Shown: positions 40,667 through 52,942 of the stretch, piece by piece
Layout of the letters: each line of letters opens with the position of its first letter
Position numbering within the stretch: the first letter of the stretch is position 1
Source: Prosopocoilus inquinatus
Taxonomy: Eukaryota; Arthropoda; Insecta; Coleoptera; Lucanidae
Reading direction: 5' to 3'
Assembly (NCBI GenBank): GCA_036172665.1
Contig: CM069873.1
Coordinates: forward strand, 35,516,001 to 35,580,000
DNA length: 64,000 bases
The notes under the pieces: model-generated
Seen by the model: only the letters and a program-made list of their open reading frames with translations
Told to the model about the DNA's origin: nothing
The model's database searches: none
Made by a program: the position numbers and the translations under genes

Positions 40667-41109
40667 ATGTGAGATACGAAATTTTCGAACGCAGCAGAAT
40701 CTGGAAATAGTTTTAAATGAAACAACACGCATTAGCGTTGTTCCTGTGATGTATCTAATCGATCCTTACTCATCTATCATGTTGTTTGACGTTTCGATGG
40801 ACTCTAGTAACTCTGATGTGAGATACGAAGTTTTTGGACGCAGCAGGAGCTGGAAATAGTTTTAAACGAAACAACACGTATTAGCGTTGTTCCTGTGATG
40901 TATCTATTCGCTCCTTACTTAGCTACTATGTTATTTGACGTTTCGATGGACTCCAGTAACTCTAATGTGAGATACGAAATTTTCGGACGCAGCAGAAGCT
41001 GGAAATAGTTTTAAACGAAACAACACGTATTAGCGTTGTTCCTGTGATGTATCTAATCGATCCTTACTCATCTATCATGTTATTTGACGTTTGGATGGAC
41101 TCCAGTAAC

Positions 41110-41111
41110 TG
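41110..41111. other. 2-bp (CT) deletion
   Basis: AACTGATG before an AAAGTTCTCGG/TTTTGAACG monomer, the same context as in block B. It could be a transferred copy of that monomer or an independent slip. Confidence 0.93.
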
Positions 41112-41561
41112 ATGTGAGATACAAAGTTCTCGGACGCAGCAGAAGCTGGAAATAGTTTTGAACGAAACAACACGCATTAGCGTTGTTCCTGTGATGTATC
41201 TAATCGATCCTTACTCATCTATCATTATATTTGACGTTTGGATGGACTACAGTAACTCTGATGTGAGATACAAAGTTTACGGACGCAGCAGAAGCTGGAA
41301 ATAGTTTTAAACGAAACAACACGCATTACCGTTGTTCCTGTGATGTATCTAATCGATCCTTACTCATCTATCATTTTATTTGACGTTTGAATGGACTCCA
41401 GTAACTCTGATGTGAGATACAAAGTTCTCGGACGCAGCAGAAGCTGGAAATACTTTTAAACGAAACAACACGCATTAGCGTTGTTCCTGTGATGTATCTA
41501 ATCGATCCTTACTCATCTATCATTATATTTGACGTTTGGATGGACTACAGTAACTCTGATG

Positions 41562-41710
41562 TGAGATACAAAGTTTTCGGACGCAGCAGAAGCTGGAAAT
41601 AGATTTAAACGAAACAACACGCATTAGCGTTGTTCCTGTGATGTATCTAATCGATCCTTACTCATCTATCATGTTATTTGGCGTTTCGATGGACTCCAGA
41701 AACTTTGATG
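41562..41710 (+). repeat. Chimeric monomer at a one-monomer loss
   Basis: The preceding monomer ends GGACTACAGTAACTCTG, as do monomers leading into AAAGTTTACGG. This one continues instead as AAAGTTTTCGG with TAGATTTAAACG. The offset to the 35.5-36.4 kb source changes from 5658 to 5509 bp, which is one monomer. Confidence 0.78.
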
Positions 41711-41924
41711 TGAGATACGAAGTTCTCGGACGCAGCTGAAGCTGGAAATAGTTTTAAATGAAACAACACGTACTAGCGTTGTTCCTGTGATATATCTAAT
41801 CGATCCTTACTCATCTATCATGTTATTTGACGTTTCGATGGACTCTAGTAACTCTGATGTGAGATACGAAATTTTCGATCGTAGCAGAATCTGGAAATAG
41901 TTTTAAATGAAACAACACGCATTA

Positions 41925-41940
41925 ATAATAACACGTATTA
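41925..41940. other. 16-bp insertion, largest length change in the array
   Basis: The left arm and loop of the stem-loop are present twice: AACAACACGCATTA is followed by ATAATAACACGTATTA and then GCGTTG. The CGTATTA in the second copy is the type found in other monomers. This monomer is therefore 165 bp. It could be a local duplication, or two monomers fused after a 133-bp loss. Confidence 0.9.
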
Positions 41941-43613
41941 GCGTTGTTCCTGTGATGTATCTAATCGAACCTTACTCATCTATCATGTTATTTGACGTTT
42001 GGATGGACTCCAGTAACTCTGATGTGAGATACAAAGTTTTCGGACGCAGCAGAAGCTGGAAATAGTTTTAAACGAAACAACACGCATTACCGTTGTTCCT
42101 GTGATGTATCTAATCGATCCTTACTCATCTATCATGTTATTTGACGTTTGGATGGACTCCAGTAACTCTGATGTGAGGTACAAAGTTTTCGGACGCAGCA
42201 GAAGCTGGAAATAGTTTTAAATGAAACAACACGCATTAGCGTTGTTCCTGTGATGTATCTAATGGATCCTTACTCATCTATCATGTTATTTGACGTTTCG
42301 ATGGACTCTAGTAACTCTGATGTGAGATACGAAGTTTTTGGACGCAGCAGGAGCTGGAAATAGTTTTAAACGAAACAACACGCATTAGCGTTGTTCCTGT
42401 GATGTATCTAATCGATCCTTACTCATCTATCATGTTATTTGACGTTTCGATGGACACCAGTAACTCTAATGTGAGATACGAAATTTTCGGACGCAGCAGG
42501 AGCTGGAAAAAGTTTTAAACGAAACAACACGCATTAGCGTTGTTCCTGTGATTTATCTAATCGATCCTTACTCATCTATCATGTTATTTGACGTTTGAAT
42601 GGACTCCAGTAACTCTGATGTGAGATACAAAGTTCTCGGACGCAGCAGAAGCTGGAAATAGTTTTGAACGAAACAACACGTATTAGCGTTGTTCCTGTGA
42701 TGTATCTAATCGATCCTTACTTATCCACTATGTTATTTGACGTTTCGATGGACTCCAGTAACTCTGATGTGAGAGACGAAATTTTCGAACGCAGCAGGAT
42801 CTGTAAATAGTTTTAAATGAAACAACACGCATTAGCGTTGTTCCTGTGATGTATCTAATCGATCCTTACTCATCTATCATGTTATTTGACGTTTTGATGG
42901 ACTCTAGTAACTCTGATGTGAGATACGAAGTTTTTGGACGCAGCAGGAGCTGGAAATAGTTTTAAACGAAACAACACGTATTAGCGTTGTTCCTGTGATG
43001 TATCTAATCGATCCTTACTCATCTATCATGTTATTTGACGTTTGGATGGACTCCAGTTCCTCTGATGTGAGATAAAAAGTTCTCGGACGCAGCAGAAGCT
43101 GGAAATAGTTTTAAACGAAACAACACGCATTAGCGTTGTTCCTGTGATGTATCTAATCGATCCTTACTCATCTATCATGTTATTTGGCGTTTCGATGGAC
43201 TCCAGTAACTCTGATGTGAGATACGAAGTTTTTGGACGCAGCAGGAGCTGGAAATAGTTTCAAACGAAACAACACACATTAGCGTTTTTCCTGTGATGTA
43301 TCTAATCGATCCTTATTTATCTATCATGTTATTTGACGTTTCGATGGACTCTAGTAACTCTGATGTAAGATACGAAGTTTTTGGGCGCAGCAGGAGCTGG
43401 AAATAGTTTTAAACGAAGCAACACGTATTAGCGTTGTTCCTGTGATGTATCTAATAGATCCTTATTTATCTATCATGTTATTTGACGTTTCGATGGACTC
43501 TAGTAACTCTGATGTGAGATACGAAATTTTTGGACGCAGCAGAAGCTGGAAATAGTTTTAAATGAAACAACACGCATTAGCGTTGTTCCTGTGATGTATC
43601 TAATGGATTCTTA

Positions 43614-43615
43614 CC
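43614..43615. other. 1-bp deletion
   Basis: CTTACTCATC reads CTTACCATC (loss of one T). This explains the 2085-bp distance (14 monomers minus 1) between TTTCAAACG at 43261 and 45346. Confidence 0.9.
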
Positions 43616-43669
43616 ATCTATCATGTTATTTGACGTTTCGATGGACTCTAGTAACTCTGATGTGAGATA

Positions 43670-45135
43670 CGAAGTTTTTGGACGCAGCAGGAGCTGGAAA
43701 TAGTTTTAAACGAAACAACACGTATTAGCGTTGTTCCTGTGATGTATCTAATCGATCCTTACTCATCTATCATGTTATTTGACGTTTGGATGGACTCCAG
43801 TAACTCTGATGTGAGATACAATGTTCTCGGACGCAGCAGATGCTGGAAATAGTTTTGAACGAAACAACACGTATTAGCGTTGTTCCTGTGATGTATCTAA
43901 TCGATCCTTACTCATCTATCATGTTATTTGACGTTTGGATGGACTCCACTAACTCTGATGTGAGATACAAAGTTTTCGGACGCAGCAGAACCTGGAAATA
44001 GTTTTAAACGAAACAACACGCATTACCGTTGTTCCTGTGATGTATCTAATCGATCCTTACTCATCTATCATGTTATTTGGCGTCTCGATGGACTCCAGTA
44101 ACTCTGATGTGAGATACAAAGTTTTCGGACGCAGCAGAAGCTGGAAATAGTTTTAATCGAAACAACACGCATTAGCGTTGTTCCTGTGATGTATCTAATC
44201 GATCCTTACTCATCTATCATGTTATTTGACGTTTGGATGGACTCCAGTAGCTCTGATGTGAGATACAATGTTCTCGGACGCAGCAGATGCTGGAAATAGT
44301 TTTGAACGAAACAACACGTATTAGCGTTGTTCCTGTGATGTATCTAATCGATCCTTACTCATCTATCATGTTATTTGGCGTCTCGATGGACTCCAGTAAC
44401 TGTGATGTGAGATACAAAGGTTTCGGACGCAGCAGAAGCTGGAAATAGTTTTAAACGAAACAACACGCATTAGCGTTGTTCCTGTGATGTATCTAATCGA
44501 TCCTTACTCATCTATCATGTTATTTGACGTTTCGATGGACTCTAGTAACTCTGATGTGAGATATGAAGTTTTTGGACGCAGCATTAGCTGGAAATAGTTT
44601 TAAACGAAACAACACGTATTAGCGTTGTTCCTGTGATGTATCTAATCGTTCCTTATTTATCTATCATGTTATTTGACGTTTCGATGCACTCTAGTAACTC
44701 TGATGTGAGATACGAAGTTTTTGGACGCAGCATGAGCTGGAAATAGTTTTAAACGAAACATCACGTATTAGCGTTGTTCCTGTGATGTATCTAATCGATC
44801 CTTATTTATTTATCATGTTATTTGACGTATCGATGGACTCTAGTAAATCTGATGTGAGATACGAAGTTTTTGGGCGCAGCAGGAGCTGGAAATAGTTTTA
44901 AACGAAGCAACACGTATTAGCGTTGTTCCTGTGATGTATCTAATAGATCCTTACTTAGCTACTATGTTATTTGACGTTTCGATGGACTCCAGTAACTCTA
45001 ATGTGAGATACGAAATTTTCGGACGCAGCAGAAGCTGGAAATAGTTTTAAACGAAACAACACGCATTAGCGTTGTTCCTGTGATGTATCTAATCGATCCT
45101 TACTCATCTATCATATTATTTGACGTTTCGATGGA
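43670..45135. repeat. Block D, copy 1
   Basis: Matches 47246-48852. The offset is 3576 bp (24 monomers) at the left, as shown by GGACTCCACT at 43941 and 47517. It is 3717 bp (25 monomers minus the 8-bp deletion) at the right, as shown by ATATGAAGTT at 44561 and 48278. Copy 2 therefore has one more monomer (47976-48124). The region includes the ATGA and ATTA variants of the CAGC-N4-GCTG dyad. Confidence 0.87.
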
Positions 45136-45328
45136 CTCCAGTAACTCTAATGTGAGATACGAAATTTTCGGGCGCAGCAGAAGCTGGAAATAGTTTTAAA
45201 CGAAACAACACGCATTAGCGTTGTTCCTGTGATGTATCTAATCGATCCTTACTCATCTATCATGTTATTTGGCGTTTCGATGGACTCCAGTAACTCTGAT
45301 GTGAGATACGAAGTTTTTGGACGCAGCA
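45136..45328. repeat. Monomers between blocks D and E
   Basis: Just over one monomer of GAAATTTTCGGG and GAAGTTTTTGG types, leading into the TTTCAAACG monomer that opens block E. It is in normal register. Confidence 0.75.
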
Positions 45329-46061
45329 GGAGCTGGAAATAGTTTCAAACGAAACAACACACATTAGCGTTTTTCCTGTGATGTATCTAATCGATCCTTA
45401 TTTATCTATCATGTTATTTGACGTTTCGATGGACTCTAGTAACTCTGATGTAAGATACGAAGTTTTTGGGCGCAGCAGGAGCTGGAAATAGTTTTAAACG
45501 AAGCAACACGTATTAGCGTTGTTCCTGTGATGTATCTAATCGATCCTTACTCATCTATCATGTTATTTGACGTTTGGATGGACTCCAGTAACTCTGATGT
45601 CAGATACAAAGTTCTCGGACGCAGCAGAAGCTGGAAATAGTTTTGAACGAAACAACACGTATTATCGTTGTTCCTGTGATGTATCTAATCGATCCTTACT
45701 TATCTATCATGTTATTTGAAGTTTGGATGGTCTCCAGTAACTCTGATGTGAGATACAAAGTTTTCGGACGCAGCAGAAGCTGGAAATAGTTTTAATCGAA
45801 ACAACACGCATCAGCGTTGTTCCTGTGATGTATCTAATCGATCCTTACTCATCTATCATGTTATTTGACGTTTGGATGGACTCCAGTAGCTCTGATGTGA
45901 GATACAATGTTCTCGGACGCAGCAGATGCTGGAAATAGTTTTGAACGAAACAACACGTATTAGCGTTGTTCCTGTGATGTATCTAATCGATCCTTACTTA
46001 GCTACTATGTTATTTGACGCTTCGATGGACTCCAATAACTCTGATGTGAGATACAAAGTTT
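45329..46061. repeat. Block E, copy 1 (8-monomer offset)
   Basis: Five monomers repeated at 46521-47253, exactly 1192 bp later. Markers are CAAACGAAACAACACAC at 45346 and 46538, plus TATTATCG and GGATGGTCTCC. The TTTCAAACG monomer also occurs at 43261, 14 monomers minus 1 bp upstream. One private change was noticed: CGCATCAGCG near 45811, where copy 2 has CGCATTAGCG. Confidence 0.88.
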
Positions 46062-46520
46062 TCGGACGCAGCAGAAGCTGGAAATAGTTTTAAACGAAAC
46101 AACACGCATTAGCGTTGTTCCTGTGATGTATCTAATCGATCCCTACTCATCTATCATTTTATTTGACGTTTGGATGGACTCCAGTAACTCTGATGTGAGA
46201 TACAAAGTTTACGGACGCAGCAGAAGCTGGAAATAGTTTTAATCGAAACAACACGCATTAGCGTTGTTCCTGTGATGTATCTAATCGATCCTTACTCATC
46301 TATCATTTTATTTGACGTTTGGATGGACTCCAGTAACTCTGATGTGAGATACAAAGTTTACGGACGCAGCAGAAGCTGGAAATAGTTTCAAACGAAACAA
46401 CACGCAATACCGTTGTTCCTGTGATGTATCTAATCGATCCTTATTTATCTATCATGTTATTTGACGTTTCGATGGACTCTAGTAACTCTGATGTGAGATA
46501 CGAAATTTTTGGACGCAGCA
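46062..46520. repeat. Monomers between block E copies
   Basis: About three monomers, two of the CATTTTATTTGACG/AAAGTTTACGG type in direct tandem, then one GAAATTTTTGG monomer. They are in normal register with no spacer. Confidence 0.8.
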
Positions 46521-47253
46521 GAAGCTGGAAATAGTTTCAAACGAAACAACACACATTAGCGTTTTTCCTGTGATGTATCTAATCGATCCTTATTTATCTA
46601 TCATGTTATTTGACGTTTCGATGGACTCTAGTAACTCTGATGTAAGATACGAAGTTTTTGGGCGCAGCAGGAGCTGGAAATAGTTTTAAACGAAGCAACA
46701 CGTATTAGCGTTGTTCCTGTGATGTATCTAATCGATCCTTACTCATCTATCATGTTATTTGACGTTTGGATGGACTCCAGTAACTCTGATGTCAGATACA
46801 AAGTTCTCGGACGCAGCAGAAGCTGGAAATAGTTTTGAACGAAACAACACGTATTATCGTTGTTCCTGTGATGTATCTAATCGATCCTTACTTATCTATC
46901 ATGTTATTTGAAGTTTGGATGGTCTCCAGTAACTCTGATGTGAGATACAAAGTTTTCGGACGCAGCAGAAGCTGGAAATAGTTTTAATCGAAACAACACG
47001 CATTAGCGTTGTTCCTGTGATGTATCTAATCGATCCTTACTCATCTATCATGTTATTTGACGTTTGGATGGACTCCAGTAGCTCTGATGTGAGATACAAT
47101 GTTCTCGGACGCAGCAGATGCTGGAAATAGTTTTGAACGAAACAACACGTATTAGCGTTGTTCCTGTGATGTATCTAATCGATCCTTACTTAGCTACTAT
47201 GTTATTTGACGCTTCGATGGACTCCAATAACTCTGATGTGAGATACAAAGTTT
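46521..47253. repeat. Block E, copy 2
   Basis: Second copy of 45329-46061. It runs straight into block D copy 2 at a monomer that joins AAAG of one type to TTTTTGGACGCAGCAGG of another, so the junction lies inside a monomer near 47250. Confidence 0.88.
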
Positions 47254-47595
47254 TTGGACGCAGCAGGAGCTGGAAATAGTTTTAAACGAAACAACACGTA
47301 TTAGCGTTGTTCCTGTAATGTATCTAATCGATCCTTACTCATCTATCATGTTATTTGACGTTTGGATGGACTCCAGTAACTCTGATGTGAGATACAATGT
47401 TCTCGGACGCAGCAGATGCTGGAAATAGTTTTGAACGAAACAACACGTATTAGCGTTGTTCCTGTGATGTATCTAATCGATCCTTACTCATCTATCATGT
47501 TATTTGACGTTTGGATGGACTCCACTAACTCTGATGTGAGATACAAAGTTTTCGGACGCAGCAGAACCTGGAAATAGTTTTAAACGAAACAACAC

Positions 47596-47597
47596 GT
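47596..47597. other. 8-bp deletion in the stem-loop
   Basis: The usual CACG-CATTAGCG-TTGTTCC reads CACGTTGTTCC. The loop and one inner arm are lost, and a CG repeat at both ends makes slippage plausible. Block D copy 1 keeps the full sequence at about 44010-44035. Confidence 0.92.
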
Positions 47598-47975
47598 TGT
47601 TCCTGTGATGTATCTAATCGATCCTTACTCATCTATCATGTTATTTGGCGTCTCGATGGACTCCAGTAACTCTGATGTGAGATACAAAGTTTTCGGACGC
47701 AGCAGAAGCTGGAAATAGTTTTAATCGAAACAACACGCATTAGCGTTGTTCCTGTGATGTATCTAATCGATCCTTACTCATCTATCATGTTATTTGACGT
47801 TTGGATGGACTCCAGTAGCTCTGATGTGAGATACAATGTTCTCGGACGCAGCAGATGCTGGAAATAGTTTTGAACGAAACAACACGTATTAGCGTTGTTC
47901 CTGTGATGTATCTAATCGATCCTTACTCATCTATCATGTTATTTGACGTTTGGATGGACTCCAGTAACTCTGATG

Positions 47976-48124
47976 TGAGATAAAAAGTTTTCGGACGCAG
48001 CAGAAGCTGGAAATAGTTTTAAACGAAACAACACGCATTACCGTTGTTCCTGTGATGTATCTAATCGATCCTTACTCATCTATCATGTTATTTGGCGTCT
48101 CGATGGACTCCAGTAACTGTGATG
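47976..48124 (+). repeat. Extra monomer in block D copy 2
   Basis: A GATAAAAAGTTTTCGG/CATTACCG monomer present here and absent between the matching monomers at 44259 and 44408 in copy 1. It changes the offset from 24 to 25 monomers, with the separate 8-bp deletion included. Confidence 0.8.
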
Positions 48125-48852
48125 TGAGAGACAAAGGTTTCGGACGCAGCAGAAGCTGGAAATAGTTTTAAACGAAACAACACGCATTAGCGTTGTTCCT
48201 GTGATGTATCTAATCGATCCTTACTCATCTATCATGTTATTTGACGTTTCGATGGACTCTAGTAACTCTGATGTGAGATATGAAGTTTTTGGACGCAGCA
48301 TGAGCTGGAAATAGTTTTAAACGAAACAACACGTATTAGCGTTGTTCCTGTGATGTATCTAATCGTTCCTTATTTATCTATCATGTTATTTGACGTTTCG
48401 ATGCACTCTAGTAACTCTGATGTGAGATACGAAGTTTTTGGACGCAGCATGAGCTGGAAATAGTTTTAAACGAAACAACACGTATTAGCGTTGTTCCTGT
48501 GATGTATCTAATCGATCCTTATTTATTTATCATGTTATTTGACGTATCGATGGACTCTAGTAAATCTGATGTGAGATACGAAGTTTTTGGGCGCAGCAGG
48601 AGCTGGAAATAGTTTTAAACGAAGCAACACGTATTAGCGTTGTTCCTGTGATGTATCTAATAGATCCTTACTTAGCTACTATGTTATTTGACGTTTCGAT
48701 GGACTCCAGTAACTCTAATGTGAGATACGAAATTTTCGGGCGCAGCAGAAGCTGGAAATAGTTTTAAACGAAACAACACGCATTAGCGTTGTTCCTGTGA
48801 TGTATCTAATCGATCCTTACTCATCTATCATGTTATTTGACGTTTCGATGGA

Positions 48853-51154
48853 CTCTAGTAACTCTGATGTGAGATATGAAGTTTTTGGACGCAGCATGAG
48901 CTGGAAATAGTTTTAAACGAAACAACACGTATTAGCGTTGTTCCTGTGATGTATCTAATCGTTCCTTATTTATCTATCATGTTATTTGACGTTTCGATGC
49001 ACTCTAGTAACTCTGGTGTGACATACGAAGTTTTTGGGCGCAGCAGGAGCTGGAAATAGTTTTAAAAGAAGCAACACGTATTAGCGTTGTTCCTGTGATG
49101 TATCTAATCGATCCTTACTTAGCTACTATGTTATTTGACGTTTCGATGGACTCCAGTAACTCTAATGTGAGATACGAAATTTTCGGACGCAGCAGAAGCT
49201 GGAAATAGTTTTAAAGGAAACAACACGTATTAGCGTTGTTCCTGTGATGTATCTAATCGATCCTTACTCATCTATCATGTTATTTGACGTTTCGATGGAC
49301 TCCAGTAACTCTAATGTGAGATACGAAATTTTCGGGCGCAGCAGAAGCTGGAAATAGTTTTAAACGAAACAACACGCATTAGCGTTGTTCCTGTGATGTA
49401 TCTAATCGATCCTTACTCATCTATCATGTTATTTGACGTTTCGATGGACTCTAGTAACTCTGGTGTGACATACGAAGTTTTTGGGCGCAGCAGGAGCTGG
49501 AAATAGTTTTAAAAGAAGCAACACGTATTAGCGTTGTTCCTGTGATGTATCTAATCGATCCTTACTTAGCTACTATGTTATTTGACGTTTCGATGGACTC
49601 CAGTAACTCTAATGTGAGATACGAAATTTTCGGACGCAGCAGAAGCTGGAAATAGTTTTAAAGGAAACAACACGTATTAGCGTTGTTCCTGTGATGTATC
49701 TAATCGATCCTTACTCATCTATCATGTTATTTGACGTTTAGATGGACTCCAGTAACTCTGATGTCAGATACAAAGTTCTCGGACGCAGCAGAAGCTGGAA
49801 ATAGTTTTGAACGAAACAACACGTATTATCGTTGTTCCTGTGATGTATCTAATCGATCCTTACTTATCTATCATGTTATTTGAAGTTTGGATGGTCTCCA
49901 GTAACTCTGATGTGAGATACAAAGTTTTCGGACGCAGCAGAAGCTGGAGATAGTTTTAAACGAAACAACACGCATTAGCGTTTTTCCTGTGATGTATCTA
50001 ATCGATCCTTACTCATCTATCATGTTATTTTTCGTTTCGATGGACTCCAGTAACTCTGATGTGAGATACAAAGCTTTCGGACGCAGCAGAAGCTGGAAAT
50101 AGTTTTGAACGAAACAACACGTATTAGCGTTGTTCCTGTGATGTATCTAATCGATCCTTACTTAGCTACTATGTTATTTGACGCTTCGATGGACTCCAAT
50201 AACTCTGATGTGAGATACAAAGTTTTCGGACGCAGCAGAAGCTGGAAATAGTTTTAAACGAAACAACACGCATTAGCGTTGTTCCTGTGATGTATCTAAT
50301 CGATCCTTACTCATCTATCATTTTATTTGACGTTTGGATGGACTCCAGTAACTCTGATGTGAGATACAAAGTTTACGGACGCAGCAGAAGCTGGAAATAG
50401 TTTTAAACGAAACAACACGCATTACCGTTGTTCCTGTGATGTATCTAATCGATCCTTACTCATCTATCATGTTATTTGGCGTTTCGATGGACTCCAGTAA
50501 CTCTGATGTGAGATACAAAGTTCTCGGACGCAGCTGAAGCTAGATATAGTTTTAAACGAAACAACACGCATTAGCGTTGTTCCTGTGATGTATTTAATCG
50601 ATCCTTACTCATCTATCATGATATTTGACGTTTGAATGGACTCCAGTAACTCTGATGTGAGATACAAAGTTCTCGGACGCAGCAGAAGCTGGAAATACTT
50701 TTAAACGAAACAACACGCATTAGCGTTGTTCCTGTGATGTATCTAATCGATCCTTACTCATCTATCATTATATTTGACGTTTGGATGGACTACAGTAACT
50801 CTGATGTGAGATACAAAGTTTACGGACGCAGCAGAAGCTGGAAATAGTTTTAAATGAAACAACACGTACTAGCGTTGTTCCTGTGATATATCTAATCGAT
50901 CCTTACTCATCTATCATGTTATTTGACGTTTGGATGGACTCCAGTAACTCTGATGTGAGGTACAAAGTTTTCGGACGCAGCAGAAGCTGGAAATAGTTTT
51001 AAATGAAACAACACGCATTAGCGTTGTTCCTGTGATGTATCTAATGGATCCTTACTCATCTATCATGTTATTTGACGTTTCGATGGACTCTAGAAACTCT
51101 GATGTCAGATACGAAGTTTTTGGACGCAGCAGGAGCTGGAAATAGTTTTAAACG
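48853..51154. repeat. Region with a 3-monomer tandem and old block-B-like monomers
   Basis: Segment 49005-49290 repeats at 49452-49737, exactly 447 bp (3 monomers) later, as shown by CTCTGGTGTGACATAC at 49011 and 49458. From about 49740 to 50230 the monomers GGATGGTCTCCAG (49886), ATTTTTCGTTTCG and CCAATAACTCTG follow each other as they do in block B near 10850-11320. The distance between GGATGGTCTCCAG copies at 10851 and 45722 is exactly 234 monomers after indel correction. No gene is seen. Confidence 0.83.
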
Positions 51155-52041
51155 AAACAACACGTATTAGCGTTGTTCCTGTGATGTATCTAATCGATCC
51201 TTACTCATCTATCATGTTATTTGACGTTTGGATGGATTCCAGTAACTCTGATGTGAGATACAAAGTATTCGGACGCAGCAGAAGCTGGAAATAGTTTTAA
51301 ACGAAACAACACGCATTAGCGTTGTTCCTGTGATGTATCTAATCGATCCTTACTCATCTATCATGTTATTTGGCGTTTCGATGGACTCCAGTAACTTTGA
51401 TGTGAGATACAAAGTTTTCGGACGCAGCAGAAGCTGGAAATAGTTTTGAACGAAACAACACGTATTAGCGTTGTTCCTGTGATGTATCTAATCGATCCTT
51501 ACTCATCTATCATGTTATTTGGCGTTTCGATGGACTCCAGTAACTCTGATGTGAGATACAAAGTTCTCGGACGCAGCTGAAGCTAGAAATAGTTTTGAAC
51601 GAAACAACACGTATTAGCGTTGTTCCTGTGATGTATCTAATCGATCCTTACTTATCTACTATGTTATTTGAAGTTTCGATGAACTCCAGTAACTCTGATG
51701 TGAGATACGAAATTTTCGAACGCAGCAGAATCTGGAAATAGTTTTAAATGAAACAACACGTATTAGCGTTGTTCCTGTGATGTATCTAATCGATCCTTAC
51801 TTACCTATCATGTTATCTGACGTTTCGATGGACTCCAGTAACTCTAATGTGAGATACGAAATTTTCGGGCGCAGCAGAAGCTGGAAATAGTTTTGAACGA
51901 AACAACACGTATTAGCGTTGTTCCTGTGATGTATCTAATCGATCCTTACTTATCTACTATGTTATTTGAAGTTTCGATGGACTCCAGTAACTCTGATGTG
52001 AGATACGAAATTTTCGAACGCAGCAGAATCTGGAAATAGTT
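51155..52041. repeat. Block F, copy 1 (12-monomer offset)
   Basis: About six monomers repeated at 52943-53829, exactly 1788 bp later. The marker is GAAGTTTCGATGAACTCC, whose AAGTTTCGAT is at 51671 and 53459. Typical monomers carry CAGCTGAAGCTAG, GAACGCAGCAGAATCTGG and GTTATCTGACG. A related run lies at about 40035-40720. Confidence 0.9.
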
Positions 52042-52942
52042 TTAAATGAAACAACACGCATTAGCGTTGTTCCTGTGATGTATCTAATCGATCCTTACTC
52101 ATCTATCATGTTATTTGACGTTTCGATGGACTCTAGTAACTCTGATGTGAGATACGAAGTTTTTGGACGCAGCAGGAGCTGGAAATAGTTTTAAACGAAA
52201 CAACACGTATTAGCGTTGTTCCTGTGATGTATCTAATCGCTCCTTACTTAGCTACTATGTTATTTGACGTTTCGATGGACTCCAGTAACTCTAATGTGAG
52301 ATACGAAATTTTCGGACGCAGCAGAAGCTGGAAATAGTTTTAAACGAAACAACACGTATTAGCGTTGTTCCTGTGATGTATCTAATCGATCCTTACTCAT
52401 CTATCATGTTATTTGACGTTTCGATGGACTCTAGTAACTCTGATGTGAGATACGAAGTTTTTGGACGCAGCAGGAGCTGGAAATAGTTTTAAACGAAACA
52501 ACACGTATTAGCGTTGTTCCTGTGATGTATCTAATCGATCCTTACTCATCTATCATTATATTTGACGTTTGGATGGACTACAGTAACTCTGATGTGAGAT
52601 ACAAAGTTTACGGACGCAGCAGAAGCTGGAAATAGTTTTAATCGAAACAACACGCATTAGCGTTGTTCCTGTGATGTATCTAATCGATCCTTACTCATCT
52701 ATCATGTTATTTGGCGTCTCGATGGACTCCAGTAACTCTGATGTGAGATACAAAGTTTTCGTACGCAGCAGAAGCTGGAAATAGTTTTAAACGAAACAAC
52801 ACGCATTAGCGTTGTTCCTGTGATGTATCTAATCGATCCTTACTCATCTATCATGTTATTTGGCGTTTCGATGGACTCCAGAAACTTTGATGTGAGATAC
52901 GAAGTTCTCGGACGCAGCTGAAGCTGGAAATAGTTTTAAATG
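52042..52942. repeat. Monomers between block F copies
   Basis: Six monomers. They include GAAGTTTTTGG types, one CATTATATTTGACG/AAAGTTTACGG and one GGCGTTTCG/CCAGAAACTTTG monomer like those of block C. They are in normal register. Confidence 0.8.

Larger units (their letters stand above)
38414..43669. repeat. Mixed monomers with a tandem dimer and most indels
   Basis: A dimer marked by GATGGACACCAG starts at 38861 and 39159 (298 bp) and the marker recurs at 42449. That last distance is 22 monomers plus the net +12 bp of the three intervening indels. Segment 40035-40850 reappears at about 51360-52180, 76 monomers on, with every intervening indel accounted for. Segment 41150-41550 matches 35490-35890, and 41562-41920 matches part of 36050-36420. 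The region contains 2-bp deletions at 40665 and 41110, the 16-bp insertion at 41925 and a 1-bp deletion at 43614. No gene is seen; the 66-codon frame at 40034-40234 on the minus strand is rejected. Confidence 0.82.
47246..48852. repeat. Block D, copy 2
   Basis: Copy of 43670-45135 with one extra monomer (47976-48124) and an 8-bp deletion at 47596. The length difference between copies, 141 bp, equals 149 minus 8. The ATATGAAGTT/CAGCATGAGCTGG pair is repeated 596 bp (4 monomers) later, at 48874. Confidence 0.87.

Noticed and set aside
41900..41945. Target-site duplication of an inserted mobile element
   Set aside because: Only 16 bp are added and they are copied from the satellite itself. There is no foreign sequence between the doubled segments.
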